Notes: generated by a model not told the origin, from the letters alone. 64,000 nucleotides of DNA from Rhizorhabdus dicambivorans (GCF_002355275.1 NZ_CP023449.1:186001-250000), one strand, 5' to 3'; positions 9,719 to 18,937 are shown, counted from the first letter of the stretch. Program-made: numbers and translations.

Positions 9719-9780
9719 TCCACGGCCTTTCGGCCACAACGACCTCAACGTTGCGCGTCTACCAGTTCCGCCACGACCGC
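9694..9780 (-). tRNA. tRNA-Leu (GAG anticodon)
   Basis: The reverse complement folds as a class II tRNA: acceptor GCGGTCG pairs with CGACCGC, D-loop region GGCGGAACTGGTAGACGC, anticodon stem CAACG / CGTTG around loop TTGAGGT (anticodon GAG), a long variable arm, and T-arm with TTCGAGT. CCA is encoded (TGGT at 9694-9697 on the plus strand). It decodes CUC/CUU leucine codons. The 3' end faces the accessory region, the side where tRNA-targeted elements insert. Confidence 0.95.
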
Positions 9781-9871
9781 ACATCGAGTAGGATCCCGGC
9801 GGGCCGGGATGCTGGCAGGCCCGCGCCACTAGCAAAGCGATGGGCGGGGCGCAACGGCTATTTCCCGCTGC

Positions 9872-10972
9872 TCAATAGAGAAACATCGGCATGCCTTCGA
9901 CATGGGTGAGCTTGGGCCGGTAGCGCGCGGGATCGTAGAGCTTGTCGACATCGACCGTCTTGGTGCCACCGAGCAGCGTGTCGATCGGGACATGGCAGTA
10001 ATTGCCGTCGCGCAGCGCCAGCATCCGCCCGGTCTCGCCCGCCTCGATCTTCTGGATCGCCATGCCGCCGAAGGCGAAGCCGACCATCCGGTCGAGCGCG
10101 TCGGGATCGCCGGAGCGCATCAGATAGGCGAGCTGCTGGACAATCGTCCCTTCCTTCGCATGATCCTCGATCATCAGCGCCAGCCGCCGGCTGACCGCCG
10201 TCTCGCTTCGCTTGGTGTTGGAGAGCTTGCGCTGCTCGTCGCCGGCCTCGTCGCCGAGCAGCTTCGCCCCCTCGGAGATCACGCACATCGCATAGGCGCC
10301 CGGCCGGCTCCTGCGGTCCGCCACCAACAGCGGCAGCAGCACGTCGGGATCGGCCGGCACCTCGGCAATCACGGTGCGGTCGACCTGGGCAAGGAAGCCG
10401 GCGAGCAGGGCCGTCTCGCCCGAACGCCGTCCGAACAGCTCGACGATCGCGATCCGCTCATGGCTCTCGGCGGTGGTGCGCAGCGCGTTGATCGCATCGA
10501 CGGAGCGGGTGATCGCGGTCGAGAAGCCGATGCAATAATCGGTGCCGAACACGTCATTGTCCATCGTCTTGGGGATCGAGACGACCGGAAAGCCTTGCGC
10601 CGAGAGATGCGCCGAGAAACGCAGCGTGCCGTCCCCGCCCAGGGTGATCAGCGCGTCCACCCCCAGCCTGTCCAGGACATGGAGGACGTGATTCGTCCGG
10701 TCGCCGCCCTCGACGGTGCGCGGATCGGTGCGCGAGGTGTGGAGCATGGTGCCACCGGCCCGGTCGATCCCGCGCACCGCCTCGCGATCGAGCCGGATGC
10801 TGTGCGCGGAGACGCTGTCCGGATCGGCCGGATCGATCTCGAGGAAGCCCTGCCAGCCGCGCTTGAAGCCGATCGCCTCCCAGCCGCGATCGAGCGCCGA
10901 CAGCGCGATCGATCGGATGCAGGGATTGAGCCCGGGAACATCGCCCCCGCCGGTCAGCACGCCGATGCGCAT
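9872..10972 (-). CDS. pfkA: 6-phosphofructokinase (ATP/PPi-PFK superfamily)
   Basis: 366 aa from ATG 10972, preceded by GGAGGCAAGGA; an ATG at 10999 would lie inside a repeat element. It phosphorylates fructose 6-phosphate to fructose 1,6-bisphosphate. Motifs: GVLTGGGDVPGLN (4-16), GGDGT (112-116), PKTMDND (134-140) and a late FGGMAIQK. Gly in GGDGT favours ATP, while Lys in PKTMDND is seen in PPi-type and mixed group III enzymes, so the phosphoryl donor is uncertain. It is transcribed towards tRNA-Leu. An Entner-Doudoroff operon in the same window makes a glycolytic PFK here noteworthy; a PPi-dependent reversible role is possible. Confidence 0.9.
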   Translation of the reverse strand: MRIGVLTGGGDVPGLNPCIRSIALSALDRGWEAIGFKRGWQGFLEIDPADPDSVSAHSIRLDREAVRGIDRAGGTMLHTSRTDPRTVEGGDRTNHVLHVLDRLGVDALITLGGDGTLRFSAHLSAQGFPVVSIPKTMDNDVFGTDYCIGFSTAITRSVDAINALRTTAESHERIAIVELFGRRSGETALLAGFLAQVDRTVIAEVPADPDVLLPLLVADRRSRPGAYAMCVISEGAKLLGDEAGDEQRKLSNTKRSETAVSRRLALMIEDHAKEGTIVQQLAYLMRSGDPDALDRMVGFAFGGMAIQKIEAGETGRMLALRDGNYCHVPIDTLLGGTKTVDVDKLYDPARYRPKLTHVEGMPMFLY

Positions 10973-10994
10973 GAATCCTTGCCTCCGCTTATCC

Positions 10995-11090
10995 GTCACC
11001 CCAGCGAAGGCTGGGGTCCATGTCTCTCATCATTCGAGATGGCATCTGAGAAGACAACAGACATGGATGCCAGCCTTCGCTGGCATGACG
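10995..11090. repeat. Dispersed inverted-repeat element, family A, copy 1
   Basis: GTCACCCCAGCGAAGGCTGG at one end and CCAGCCTTCGCTGGCATGAC at the other, with inner arms CCATGTCT / AGACATGG and a short variable centre. About 95 bp and able to fold as one long hairpin. It occupies most of the gap between the start of the PFK gene and the end of the zinc-ribbon gene. Other copies: 17637, 37280, 41887, 56583. Confidence 0.85.
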
Positions 11091-11125
11091 TTCAAAAGGG
11101 TCGTTCGATCCCTCTGCTGGGCCGA

Positions 11126-11908
11126 TCAGCTCCCCGTCGGCCCGATGAATGCCAGATGGAGGTTCTTCGCCCCGCGCGGGATATCCACCGCCGCGCTGTC
11201 GAACTCGGCCGATCCGCCGGGGGCGAGCATCGGCACCGGCCGGGTGATCGTCCAGCTGTAGACGGTACGGCCCGAGGTGTCGCGCAGCTCGGCGCGGATG
11301 TCGCGGACGGTCTGCGGCTGGTCGGTCGGGTTGACGATCCGGCCCGTCACCGCGAGCAGTTCGTTGCCGCTCGCGGTCTCACGCCGCTCGGGCTTGCTGG
11401 TCATCTCTATCACCAGCGGCACCGGGGCCGGGACGAGGTCGAGCCGCTCGGCGAGCTTGTCGGGGCCGACCGCGACGACCGCCCCGATCGTGGCGAGCAC
11501 GACCAGCGCGGCGATCACCAGCACGATCGTCAGCAGCCGGCCGATGCGGCGGCGCGGGCGCGGATGGGCGGGCAGCAGACGATGGTCGTGAACCGGCGCC
11601 ACCTCGCCCGGCGCGTCGTAGCGCGCCTGGACATCGGCTTCGGGCGCCTCGCTGTCGGCGGCGGCAGGCGGCGGAACCGGCTCCACCGTCTGCGGCGGGG
11701 GAGGCGGCCATGCGCCGGCGGGGGGCGGCGCGGCCGGCGCCTGGACCTGAGCCGGCGCAGGCACAGGGGCAGGCTCGGCCGTCTCGGCCACGCCCTCCTG
11801 GAACCAGCTATGCTTGCAGCTCGCGCAGCGCACCTGCCGGCCGGAGGCTCCGATCGCGGCGTCGGGGATCAGGTAGCGGGTCTGGCAGGCGGGGCAGATC
11901 AGTATCAT
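11126..11908 (-). CDS. MJ0042-type zinc-ribbon membrane protein
   Basis: About 260 aa; ATG 11908 or 11914. The N-terminus has a zinc ribbon with Cys5-X2-Cys8 and Cys28-X2-Cys31 (ICPACQTRYLIPD ... VRCASCKHSW), the MJ0042 family finger common in alphaproteobacteria. A long Pro/Ala-rich low-complexity linker follows (about residues 45-85), then one hydrophobic segment LLTIVLVIAALVVLATIGAV and a C-terminal domain like DUF3426 (ELLAVTGRIVNPTDQPQTV). It is probably a membrane-anchored protein with a cytoplasmic zinc finger and an extracytoplasmic domain. Function unknown. It is divergent from ftsE-ftsX, its usual neighbour. Confidence 0.8.
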   Translation of the reverse strand: MILICPACQTRYLIPDAAIGASGRQVRCASCKHSWFQEGVAETAEPAPVPAPAQVQAPAAPPPAGAWPPPPPQTVEPVPPPAAADSEAPEADVQARYDAPGEVAPVHDHRLLPAHPRPRRRIGRLLTIVLVIAALVVLATIGAVVAVGPDKLAERLDLVPAPVPLVIEMTSKPERRETASGNELLAVTGRIVNPTDQPQTVRDIRAELRDTSGRTVYSWTITRPVPMLAPGGSAEFDSAAVDIPRGAKNLHLAFIGPTGS

Positions 11909-12038
11909 TGGCACCCATCAGTAGCGCCGAGACGAGTCCGGCTGCAAGCAGGCTTTTGGGCATCAGCGGCGTTCCGCCCTTTGCGGGAGGCCCATTGCTG
12001 TGCCATGGCTCGGCCATGATCGGCGCCATGACGGGGAA

Positions 12039-12743
12039 ATGGATCGGATGAGGCCGGGTGCCGCCAACATCGTCCAGTTCGAGAATGTCGGCCTGCGCTA
12101 CGGATCCGGCGCGGAAACGCTGAGCGATCTGAGCTTCGGGCTGGAGGCGGGCGCCTTCTATTTCCTCACCGGCCCGTCGGGCGCGGGCAAGAGTTCGCTG
12201 CTGCGGCTGATCTATCTGGCGCAGCGGCCGAGCCGCGGGCTGATCCGCATGTTCGGCGAGGATGTCGTCACCCTGCCGCGCGGGCGCATGCCCGGCTTCC
12301 GCCGCCGGATCGGCACCGTCTTCCAGGATTTCCGGCTGATCCCGCATCTGTCGGCCTATGAGAATATCGCGCTGCCGCTGCGCGTGAACGGCGTGACCGA
12401 GGCCGACATCGACACGCCGGTACGCGAGATGCTGGAGTGGGTCGGCCTGTCGGGCCGCGCCTATGCCAAGCCCGCGACGCTGTCAGGCGGGGAGCAGCAG
12501 CGCGTCGCCATCGCCCGCGCGGTGATCGGCCGGCCCGAGATCCTCGTCGCCGACGAGCCGACCGGAAACGTCGATCCGGAGATGGCCGGCCGGCTGCTCT
12601 ACCTGTTCGAGGCGCTGAACAAGCTTGGGACCACGATCCTGGTCGCGACCCACGATCTCCACCTGATCCCCCGCGTCCACCACGCCCAGACCATCACCCT
12701 CGACAAGGGGCGGCTCGTCACCCCCATGGCGGGCGCGCACTGA
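12039..12743 (+). CDS. ftsE: Cell-division ABC transporter ATP-binding protein FtsE
   Basis: 234 aa from ATG 12039 (GGGGA upstream; ATG 12048 also possible). Walker A GPSGAGKS (45-52), signature [12 protein letters not shown], Walker [11 protein letters not shown] and the switch His in ATHDLHL are all present. FtsE is the ATPase partner of FtsX and in other bacteria activates periplasmic peptidoglycan hydrolases at the septum. The ftsX start overlaps its stop by 1 nt (TGATG), a coupled pair. Confidence 0.93.
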   Translation: MDRMRPGAANIVQFENVGLRYGSGAETLSDLSFGLEAGAFYFLTGPSGAGKSSLLRLIYLAQRPSRGLIRMFGEDVVTLPRGRMPGFRRRIGTVFQDFRLIPHLSAYENIALPLRVNGVTEADIDTPVREMLEWVGLSGRAYAKPATLSGGEQQRVAIARAVIGRPEILVADEPTGNVDPEMAGRLLYLFEALNKLGTTILVATHDLHLIPRVHHAQTITLDKGRLVTPMAGAH

Positions 12744-13654
12744 TGGCGCTGTTCGGACGCGGATCGGGCAACTGGCTGACCAGCGCGGCGGGCCGGCGGC
12801 TGCTGCCCGAGGGCTGGCTGTCGGGGCCGATGCCCTGGGTGATAGCGATCATGATGTTCCTGATGGTGCTGGCGGCGGCGGCCGGGCTGGCGCTGGGCTT
12901 CGCGGCGCGGGGACTGGACAGCCATATGTCGAGCCAGATCACCATCCAGATCGTCGATGCCGATCAGCCGCGCCGCGATGCCACCGCCGACAAGATCGTC
13001 GCGGCGGCCTCCGCGCTGCCGGGCGTCGCGTCGGTGCGGCGGATCGGCGACCGCGAGATCGCCGAGCTGCTCCAGCCCTGGCTGGGGGCGGGCCTGGCCG
13101 AGAACGACCTGCCGGTGCCGGCGATGATCGACGTCGCCTTCCTGCCCGGATCGGAAGGCGGCATCGCCGCCGCCGAGGCAGCGGTGCGCGCGATCAGCAC
13201 GCGGGCGCGGGTCGACGCGCACGCCCAATGGCTGGCCCCGCTCGCCGGGCTGATCGCCTCGCTGCGCTGGCTGGCCGGCGTGCTGGTGCTGCTGATGGCG
13301 GCGGCGGCCGCCTTCACCGTCGTCCTGGCCGCGCGATCGGCGCTCAACACCCATCAGGCGACAATCGACGTGATGCACCATCTGGGATCGAGCGACGCGC
13401 AGATCGCCCAGCTCTTCCAGCGCCGCATCGCCACCGATGCGCTGTTCGGCGGGCTGGTCGGGCTGGCGATGGCGAGCCTCGTCATCTTCGCGGTGGGGGA
13501 TCGCATCACCCGGGTCGGATCGGACCTGATCGGATCGGTCGAACTGCCCTTCGCGGCCTGGGGGATATTGGCGATGCTGCCGCTGGCCGGTACGCTGCTG
13601 GCGATGATCGCGGCAAGGCTGACGATCGTCATGGCCCTGAGGCGACGGCTGTGA
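12743..13654 (+). CDS. ftsX: Cell-division protein FtsX
   Basis: 303 aa, ATG at 12743 overlapping the ftsE stop. Hydrophobic segments appear near residues 30-52 (PWVIAIMMFLMVLAAAAGLA) and in three groups in the C-terminal half (LAGVLVLLMAAAAAFTVVL; ALFGGLVGLAMASLVIFAV; WGILAMLPLAGTLLAMI), matching the four-TM FtsX layout with a periplasmic domain between TM1 and TM2. It is the membrane partner of FtsE. Sequence conservation in this family is low; the call rests on topology and linkage. Confidence 0.9.
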   Translation: MALFGRGSGNWLTSAAGRRLLPEGWLSGPMPWVIAIMMFLMVLAAAAGLALGFAARGLDSHMSSQITIQIVDADQPRRDATADKIVAAASALPGVASVRRIGDREIAELLQPWLGAGLAENDLPVPAMIDVAFLPGSEGGIAAAEAAVRAISTRARVDAHAQWLAPLAGLIASLRWLAGVLVLLMAAAAAFTVVLAARSALNTHQATIDVMHHLGSSDAQIAQLFQRRIATDALFGGLVGLAMASLVIFAVGDRITRVGSDLIGSVELPFAAWGILAMLPLAGTLLAMIAARLTIVMALRRRL

Positions 13655-13759
13655 GGGCGCCAGCGACATCCGGCCCGGCGGCGGCTGTGACGCCGCCAAG
13701 GACAGTGGGCGTGGCGGCTATGAACGAAAAACTGTCTGCACGGCGCTGCTCCCAACAAT

Positions 13760-13853
13760 CGTCATTCCCGCAAAAGCGGGAATCCACGGTCATGGCACGC
13801 TTTTGGCTGGACGTTCCGCCGTCCATGGATTCCCGCTTTCGCGGGAATGACGC
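13760..13853. repeat. Dispersed inverted-repeat element, family E
   Basis: Arms CGTCATTCCCGCAAAAGCGG and CCGCTTTCGCGGGAATGACG flank an inner pair GGAATCCA / TGGATTCC and a ~40-bp centre. It lies between ftsX and the YdcF-type gene. Only one copy is in the window. Confidence 0.75.
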
Positions 13854-13895
13854 AGCGGGATTGCGTGACGTGTCCGTCATCGGAACTGGCAGGCC

Positions 13896-14429
13896 ATGAT
13901 CGTCCGCACCCTGGCGCTCGCGCTGCTCGGCTGGATCGCCGGCTTCATGGCCTTCGCCTTGTTCCTGCCGCAGCCCGCCCCCGACGGGATCACCACCGAG
14001 GGCATCGTCGTGATGACCGGCGGGCGCGGGCGCGTGGAGCGGGGGCTGGCGCTGCTCGAGGCGAAGCGGGCGAAGCGGCTGCTGATCTCCGGCGCAGACC
14101 GGCGGGTGCGCCCGCACGAGCTGGCCGTCCAGTTCAAGGCTCCGGTCGCGCTGGTCGATTGCTGCGTCGACCTCGGCCATGAGTCGGTCGACACACGCTC
14201 CAACGCCACCGAGGCGGCGGGCTGGATCGGCCGCAACCGCTACCGTTCGATCCGGCTGGTCACGTCCGACTGGCACATGGTGCGCGCGCGTTACGACCTG
14301 GAAACCATGATCGGCGACGATATCCAGATCGTCACAGACGCGGTGCCGACCGAGCCGGGGCTGGTCGATCTGGTGCGCGAGTATAACAAATATCTGCTGC
14401 GGCGGGTGGCGGGGCTGATCGGCATATGA
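13896..14429 (+). CDS. YdcF/SanA-type DUF218 protein
   Basis: 177 aa with an N-terminal membrane segment (LALALLGWIAGFMAFALFL). The body has GIVVMTGGRGRVERGLALLE, then RLLISGADRRV, DTRSNATEAAGWI and RLVTSDWHMVRARYDLE, the conserved blocks of the DUF218 family (ElyC/SanA/YdcF). Members act in envelope integrity, with unclear chemistry. It overlaps the following acyltransferase by 4 nt (ATGA), and ftsEX lies upstream, so a cell-envelope operon is likely. Confidence 0.85.
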   Translation: MIVRTLALALLGWIAGFMAFALFLPQPAPDGITTEGIVVMTGGRGRVERGLALLEAKRAKRLLISGADRRVRPHELAVQFKAPVALVDCCVDLGHESVDTRSNATEAAGWIGRNRYRSIRLVTSDWHMVRARYDLETMIGDDIQIVTDAVPTEPGLVDLVREYNKYLLRRVAGLIGI

Positions 14430-15133
14430 TGGTGGCGCTGCGCTCGACCCTGTTCGCATTGCTCTTCTATCCCGGCACGGTGATCGCGGTGCTGAGCGCC
14501 TTCGTCAGCGCGCTGTTCGGCAACGCCGCCTTGCGCCGGCACGCCCTGGGCTGGGCTGTGTTCCATCGCTGGTGCGCGCGCTGGATCCTGGGAATCCGCA
14601 CCAGGGTAGAGGGGCGGTTGCCGCCGGGGCCGCATCTCTATGCCGCCAAGCACCAGTCGATGTACGAAACGCTCGAGCTGCTGCTGGTGCTCGACGATCC
14701 GGCGGTGGTGCTGAAGCGCGAGCTGGCGGACATCCCGCTGTTCGGCCGGATCGCGAAGATGGCCGGGGTGATCCCGGTCGACCGGGCGGGATCGGCGAAG
14801 GCGCTTCGGCGGATGATGCGTGCGGCGGCGGCGGCGCGGGATGAACAGCGCTCGATCCTGATCTTCCCCGAAGGCACCCGGGTGCACCCCGGCGAACAGC
14901 CGCCGCTCCAGCCGGGCTTCGCCGGCCTCTACAAGCAGCTCGGGCTGGCGGTGGTGCCGATCGCGCTCGACAGCGGGCTGATCTGGCCCCGCAACAGCTT
15001 CCGCAAACACCCCGGCATCGTGACGATCCGGCTTGGCGAGCCGATTCCGCCCAGCCTGCCGAGGGCCGAGATCGAAAACCGGGTCCATGCCGCCATCAAC
15101 GCTCTCGAACGGCCCCGGAACGAGTCGTTTTAA
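14426..15133 (+). CDS. plsC: 1-acyl-sn-glycerol-3-phosphate acyltransferase (PlsC family)
   Basis: 235 aa. An N-terminal hydrophobic stretch (TLFALLFYPGTVIAVLSAF) is followed by the acyltransferase motif His76-QSMY-Glu81, a common variant of HX4D in alphaproteobacteria, and by motif III FPEGTR near residues 146-151 plus VVPIALDSG. It transfers an acyl chain to lysophosphatidate at the inner membrane. Its start overlaps the DUF218 gene. Exact substrate not determinable. Confidence 0.88.
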   Translation: MMVALRSTLFALLFYPGTVIAVLSAFVSALFGNAALRRHALGWAVFHRWCARWILGIRTRVEGRLPPGPHLYAAKHQSMYETLELLLVLDDPAVVLKRELADIPLFGRIAKMAGVIPVDRAGSAKALRRMMRAAAAARDEQRSILIFPEGTRVHPGEQPPLQPGFAGLYKQLGLAVVPIALDSGLIWPRNSFRKHPGIVTIRLGEPIPPSLPRAEIENRVHAAINALERPRNESF

Positions 15134-15275
15134 ATCGCCTTGCCGCAACGGTTTGCCCGGAAATTAGACGGCGTGGCGGGTCCATGGTATAAGATTGGCA
15201 GCGGCGCCACTTCTTTCCCAAGCAGGACGCCGTGACAGCTTCTCCAGGGCTGCGCTTGCAAAGCCGGACAGTCCC

Positions 15276-15545
15276 ATGAAATCGCAGATCGTACTGAACC
15301 GCTATGATGGCGGTACTCCCCCCGCCTTTTCGGGTTACTGGCAGGACATACCGCTCAACGTCACGCTCGATCTGAGCGCGGTGCTGAAGCTCGCCGGCCA
15401 TGTCCAGATAGACGAGCGCCACGAACTGCTCGCCGCCAAGCGCGATACCGTCATCGCCGCGCTGAGCCGCCTTGCCGAGATGGGGCAGATCGAGACCCGC
15501 TCCGGCCGTGCCGAAACCATGCTGTCGGCGCTCGATCTGGATTGA
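15276..15545 (+). CDS. Hypothetical 89-aa protein
   Basis: Starting at ATG 15276 (MKSQIVLNRYDGGTPPAFSG), the frame ends LSALDLD at 15545. There are no membrane segments; the C-terminal half is likely helical (AAKRDTVIAALSRLAEMGQI). No family is recognised. It is monocistronic between plsC and the convergent tyrC (30-nt gap). In-frame codons upstream of 15276 are less protein-like. A small cytoplasmic protein is plausible. Confidence 0.55.
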   Translation: MKSQIVLNRYDGGTPPAFSGYWQDIPLNVTLDLSAVLKLAGHVQIDERHELLAAKRDTVIAALSRLAEMGQIETRSGRAETMLSALDLD

Positions 15546-15575
15546 TCATAGGCCCTCCCTGCCAATGCAGGGGGA

Positions 15576-16481
15576 TCAATGGCTACGGCCGAAATCGGGC
15601 TTGGCGTCGTCCTGGCCCTGCTCGATGATCGAACGGCGGACCGCGCGGGTGCGGGTGAACAGCTCGAACAGCGTGTCGCCATCGCCCCAGCGGATCGCGC
15701 GCTGCAACGCGGTCAGGTCCTCGGTGAAGCGCTGCAGCATCTCCAGCACCGCATCCTTGTTGTTGAGGAACACGTCGCGCCACATCGTCGGGTCCGAGGC
15801 GGCGATGCGGGTGAAGTCGCGAAAGCCGCCCGCCGAATATTTGATCACCTCGCTCTGCGTCACTTCCTCCATGTCGGACGCCGTGCCGACGATGGTGTAG
15901 GCGATCAGGTGCGGCAGGTGGCTGGTGACGGCCAGCACCAGATCATGATGCTTCGGGTCCATCACATCGACATTGGCGCCGATCCGCCGCCAGAATTCGG
16001 CGATCCGCTCGGCCGCCGCCGGCTCGCTGCCCTCGGGCGGCGTGACGATGCACCAGCGGCCGTTGAACAGCGTCGCGAAGCCCGCGTCCGGGCCGCTATT
16101 CTCGGTCCCGGCGACCGGATGGGCCGGGATGATCGTGGCACTCGGCAGCACGGCGCGCAGGGCGGTCAGCACGCTTTCCTTCGACGAACCGACATCGCTG
16201 ACGATCGCGTCGGCGGGCAGGTCGTCGGCGATTTCCGCGCCGACCGCGCCCATCGCGCCGACCGGCACGCACAATATGACGAGATCGGCATCGACCACCG
16301 AGGCGCCCGCCGTGTCGGTGACGTCGTCGCAGAAGCCGAGCTGGCGGACCCGCTCGCGGACGTCCGCGTCGGCATCATGGCCGGTGATGCGCACCGTCGG
16401 CATCGTCGCCTGCACGGCGCGCGCGATCGACGAGCCGATCAGCCCCAGCCCGATGATGGTGACCCGTGCGAAAGGCAGCAT
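15576..16481 (-). CDS. tyrC: Prephenate/arogenate dehydrogenase
   Basis: 301 aa. N-terminal NAD(P) Rossmann motif GLGLIGSS (11-18), then DLVILCVPVGAMG, DVGSSKESV, and the substrate region HPVAGTENSGPDAG. The C-terminal helical domain has SHLPHLIAYTIVG and SAGGFRDFTRIAASDP. It catalyses oxidative decarboxylation of prephenate or arogenate in tyrosine synthesis. Its start overlaps the hisC stop by 1 nt (TGATG), so the two are co-transcribed, a common pairing in alphaproteobacteria. No ACT domain is present. Confidence 0.93.
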   Translation of the reverse strand: MLPFARVTIIGLGLIGSSIARAVQATMPTVRITGHDADADVRERVRQLGFCDDVTDTAGASVVDADLVILCVPVGAMGAVGAEIADDLPADAIVSDVGSSKESVLTALRAVLPSATIIPAHPVAGTENSGPDAGFATLFNGRWCIVTPPEGSEPAAAERIAEFWRRIGANVDVMDPKHHDLVLAVTSHLPHLIAYTIVGTASDMEEVTQSEVIKYSAGGFRDFTRIAASDPTMWRDVFLNNKDAVLEMLQRFTEDLTALQRAIRWGDGDTLFELFTRTRAVRRSIIEQGQDDAKPDFGRSH

Positions 16482-17584
16482 CAGCCGGCCGCCTCGACCA
16501 GCGTGCGCAGCGCCGCGGTGAGGCCGCGAATCTCCTCTTCGGTGCCGATGGTGATGCGCAGCGCATGCGGCAATCCCTGACCCGGCAGCCAGCGGACGAT
16601 ATACCCCGCCTCCATCAGCCCTTCATAGGCGGCTTCGGCGGTCAGCCTGCCCTCGAACAGCACCAGCGAGAAATTGGCCTTGGACGGCACCGCGCGCAGG
16701 CCCTTATTGCCCATGCTGGCGATCTCGCCTTCGAACCAGCCCCGCCACTTCAGATTGTGGGCGCGGCTCTTCTCGACGAAGCCGGTGTCGCCAAGGCCCG
16801 CGATCGCGGCGAGCTGGCCGGCGGTGGTGACGTTGAACGGTGCGCGGATCTTGTGCATCGCCTCGATCACCGGCGCGCTGGCATAGCCCCAGCCGATCCG
16901 CTCGGCGGCGAGGCCGTAGATCTTCGAGAAGGTGCGGGTGACGAGGACATTGGGCCTGTCCTGCGCCAGCGCGAAGGCGCCGTCATCGTCGGCCGCTTCC
17001 AGATATTCGGCATAGGCCTGGTCGATCACCAGCAGGCAATCGGCCGGAGTCGCCGCATAGAGGCGGGCGATGTCGGCGGCCGGCGAATAGGTGCCGGTCG
17101 GGTTGTTGGGATTGGCGAGGAAGATCACCCGCGTCCGGGGCGTGATGTGCGCGATCAGGCTGTCGATGTCGGTGGCATAATCGGCATCGGGTGCCTCGAC
17201 CGGCACCGCGCCGACCCGACGGGCCGCGATCGGATAGACCGAGAAGCCATAGCGGACATAGAGGACTTCATCGCCCTGACCGGCATAGGCGCCCGCCGCG
17301 AGATGGAGGATCTCGTCCGATCCGGTGCCGTAGATGACCCGCGCGGGATCGAGCCCGTGCGCCTTCGCGATCGCCTCGCGCAGCGCCGCCGCCGAGGCGT
17401 CGGGATAGCGATCGAGCGAGGATACGCCCGCGAGGAAGCCGGCCTTCGCCGCCTCGCTGGTGCCGAGCGGATTCTCGTTCGAGCTGAGCTTGGCGACCTT
17501 GCGGCCGTCAGCGGTGGTCGACCGGCCCGGAACATAAGGCGCGATCGCATCGATCCAGGGCTTGGGTGCGAGGGTGCTGGTCAT
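16481..17584 (-). CDS. hisC: Histidinol-phosphate / aromatic aminotransferase
   Basis: 367 aa from ATG 17584; in-frame codons further upstream translate a family A repeat and are not protein. PLP-dependent class I/II fold: [10 protein letters not shown] near the N-terminus, [17 protein letters not shown], and the Schiff-base lysine Lys221 in [11 protein letters not shown]. It makes histidinol phosphate from imidazole acetol phosphate; homologues next to tyrC also transaminate aromatic 2-oxo acids. It is coupled to tyrC by overlap and divergent from metX. Confidence 0.93.
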   Translation of the reverse strand: MTSTLAPKPWIDAIAPYVPGRSTTADGRKVAKLSSNENPLGTSEAAKAGFLAGVSSLDRYPDASAAALREAIAKAHGLDPARVIYGTGSDEILHLAAGAYAGQGDEVLYVRYGFSVYPIAARRVGAVPVEAPDADYATDIDSLIAHITPRTRVIFLANPNNPTGTYSPAADIARLYAATPADCLLVIDQAYAEYLEAADDDGAFALAQDRPNVLVTRTFSKIYGLAAERIGWGYASAPVIEAMHKIRAPFNVTTAGQLAAIAGLGDTGFVEKSRAHNLKWRGWFEGEIASMGNKGLRAVPSKANFSLVLFEGRLTAEAAYEGLMEAGYIVRWLPGQGLPHALRITIGTEEEIRGLTAALRTLVEAAG

Positions 17585-17636
17585 GGGCTGCGCTTTAGGA
17601 GCCAAAACGCCTTGTCGCAATGCTCCCCCTTTGACC

Positions 17637-17729
17637 GTCATGCCAGCGCAGGCTGGCATCCATGTCTGCCTCCTCGCGAGATGCCATCTGGCCGGTGAGA
17701 GACATGGACCAGCCTGCGCCGGGGTGACG
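17637..17729. repeat. Dispersed inverted-repeat element, family A, copy 2
   Basis: CGTCATGCCAGCGCAGGCTG ... CCAGCCTGCGCCGGGGTGAC with inner CATGTCT / AGACATGG. Orientation is opposite to copy 1. It fills the divergent hisC-metX gap, so both promoters must lie close to or within it. Confidence 0.8.
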
Positions 17730-17794
17730 ACCATTTCCTGGCCTCACCTCCACCATTGCAGCCTGCCCGCACAGGCCTTATTGCCGCTGCTCCC

Positions 17795-18937
17795 ATGACC
17801 GACGACACCCGCTTCGGCCTAGCCCGTTCCGTGACCTTGGCCGGCCCGCTGCGGCTGGATGGCGGCGCGCGGCTGTCGCCGGTGTCGGTGGCCTATGAAA
17901 CCTATGGCCAGCTCAATGCCGACGGCTCCAACGCGATCCTGATCTGCCATGCGCTGACCGGCGACCAGCATGTCGCCTCCGCGCACCCGATCACCGGCAA
18001 GCCGGGCTGGTGGACGCGGATGGTGGGGGCGGGCAAGCCGATCGATCCGGCCCGACACTTCATCATCTGCGCGAATGTGCTCGGCTCCTGCCTCGGCAGC
18101 TCGGGGCCCGCGACGATCGATCCGAAGACCGGCGCGCCCTATGCGATGCGCTTCCCGGTCATCACCATCCGCGACATGGTCCGCGCCCAGGCGCTGCTGC
18201 TCGATCATCTCGGCGTGGACACGCTCGCCGCCGTGGTCGGCGGGTCGATGGGCGGGATGCAGGTTCTGCAATGGGCCGCGACCTATCCCGATCGGGTGCG
18301 ATCGGCGGTGGTGATCGCCAGCGCGGCGCGCCATTCGGCGCAGAACATCGCCTTCCACGAGGTCGGCCGCCAGGCGATCATGGCCGATCCGAAATGGAAT
18401 GGCGGTGACTATTATGCGGCCGGCGATCCTCCCGCCGCCGGCCTTGCGGTCGCGCGGATGGCGGCGCACATCACCTATCTGAGCGAGGCCGGGCTGACCG
18501 AGAAGTTCGGCCGGCGCCTGCAGAAGCGGCCGGGCAAGGAGAACGGGGCCAAGAGCTTCGGCTTCGACGCCGATTTCCAGATCGAGAGCTATCTGCGCCA
18601 CCAGGGGATCAGCTTCGTCGACCGGTTCGATGCGAACTCCTATCTCTACATCACCCGGGCGATGGATTATTTCGACCTGGCCGAGGAGCATGGCGGGCTG
18701 CTCGCCACCGCCTTCGCGGGCTGCAAGCAGACCCGCTTCTGCCTCGTCAGCTTCGACACCGACTGGCTCTATCCCACCGCCGAATCGCGCGCGATCGTCC
18801 ATGCCCTGAACGCCGCCGGGGCGCCGGTCAGCTTCATGGAACTGTCGTCGCCGTTCGGCCATGACGCCTTCCTGCTCGACGTGCCCGAGCTCAACCGGGT
18901 GGTCGATGGCTTCCTGCGCGCGGGCGAGACAAGATGA
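17795..18937 (+). CDS. metX: Homoserine O-acyltransferase
   Basis: 380 aa from ATG 17795; an in-frame TTG at 17756 is less likely. Alpha/beta-hydrolase fold with nucleophile Ser151 in [14 protein letters not shown], catalytic Asp in SFDTDWLYP and His in [11 protein letters not shown]. The N-terminal [19 protein letters not shown] and [10 protein letters not shown] are typical of MetX. It activates homoserine with acetyl-CoA (or succinyl-CoA; not resolvable by eye) in methionine synthesis. It overlaps metW by 4 nt. Confidence 0.94.
   Translation: MTDDTRFGLARSVTLAGPLRLDGGARLSPVSVAYETYGQLNADGSNAILICHALTGDQHVASAHPITGKPGWWTRMVGAGKPIDPARHFIICANVLGSCLGSSGPATIDPKTGAPYAMRFPVITIRDMVRAQALLLDHLGVDTLAAVVGGSMGGMQVLQWAATYPDRVRSAVVIASAARHSAQNIAFHEVGRQAIMADPKWNGGDYYAAGDPPAAGLAVARMAAHITYLSEAGLTEKFGRRLQKRPGKENGAKSFGFDADFQIESYLRHQGISFVDRFDANSYLYITRAMDYFDLAEEHGGLLATAFAGCKQTRFCLVSFDTDWLYPTAESRAIVHALNAAGAPVSFMELSSPFGHDAFLLDVPELNRVVDGFLRAGETR

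Noticed and set aside
9902-12019. 705-codon plus-strand frame
   Set aside because: Antisense to pfkA and the zinc-ribbon gene; composition is typical of a high-GC shadow frame, without domains.
16481-17734. HisC starting at 17734
   Set aside because: The first 50 codons translate the family A repeat; ATG 17584 gives the family's usual N-terminus.
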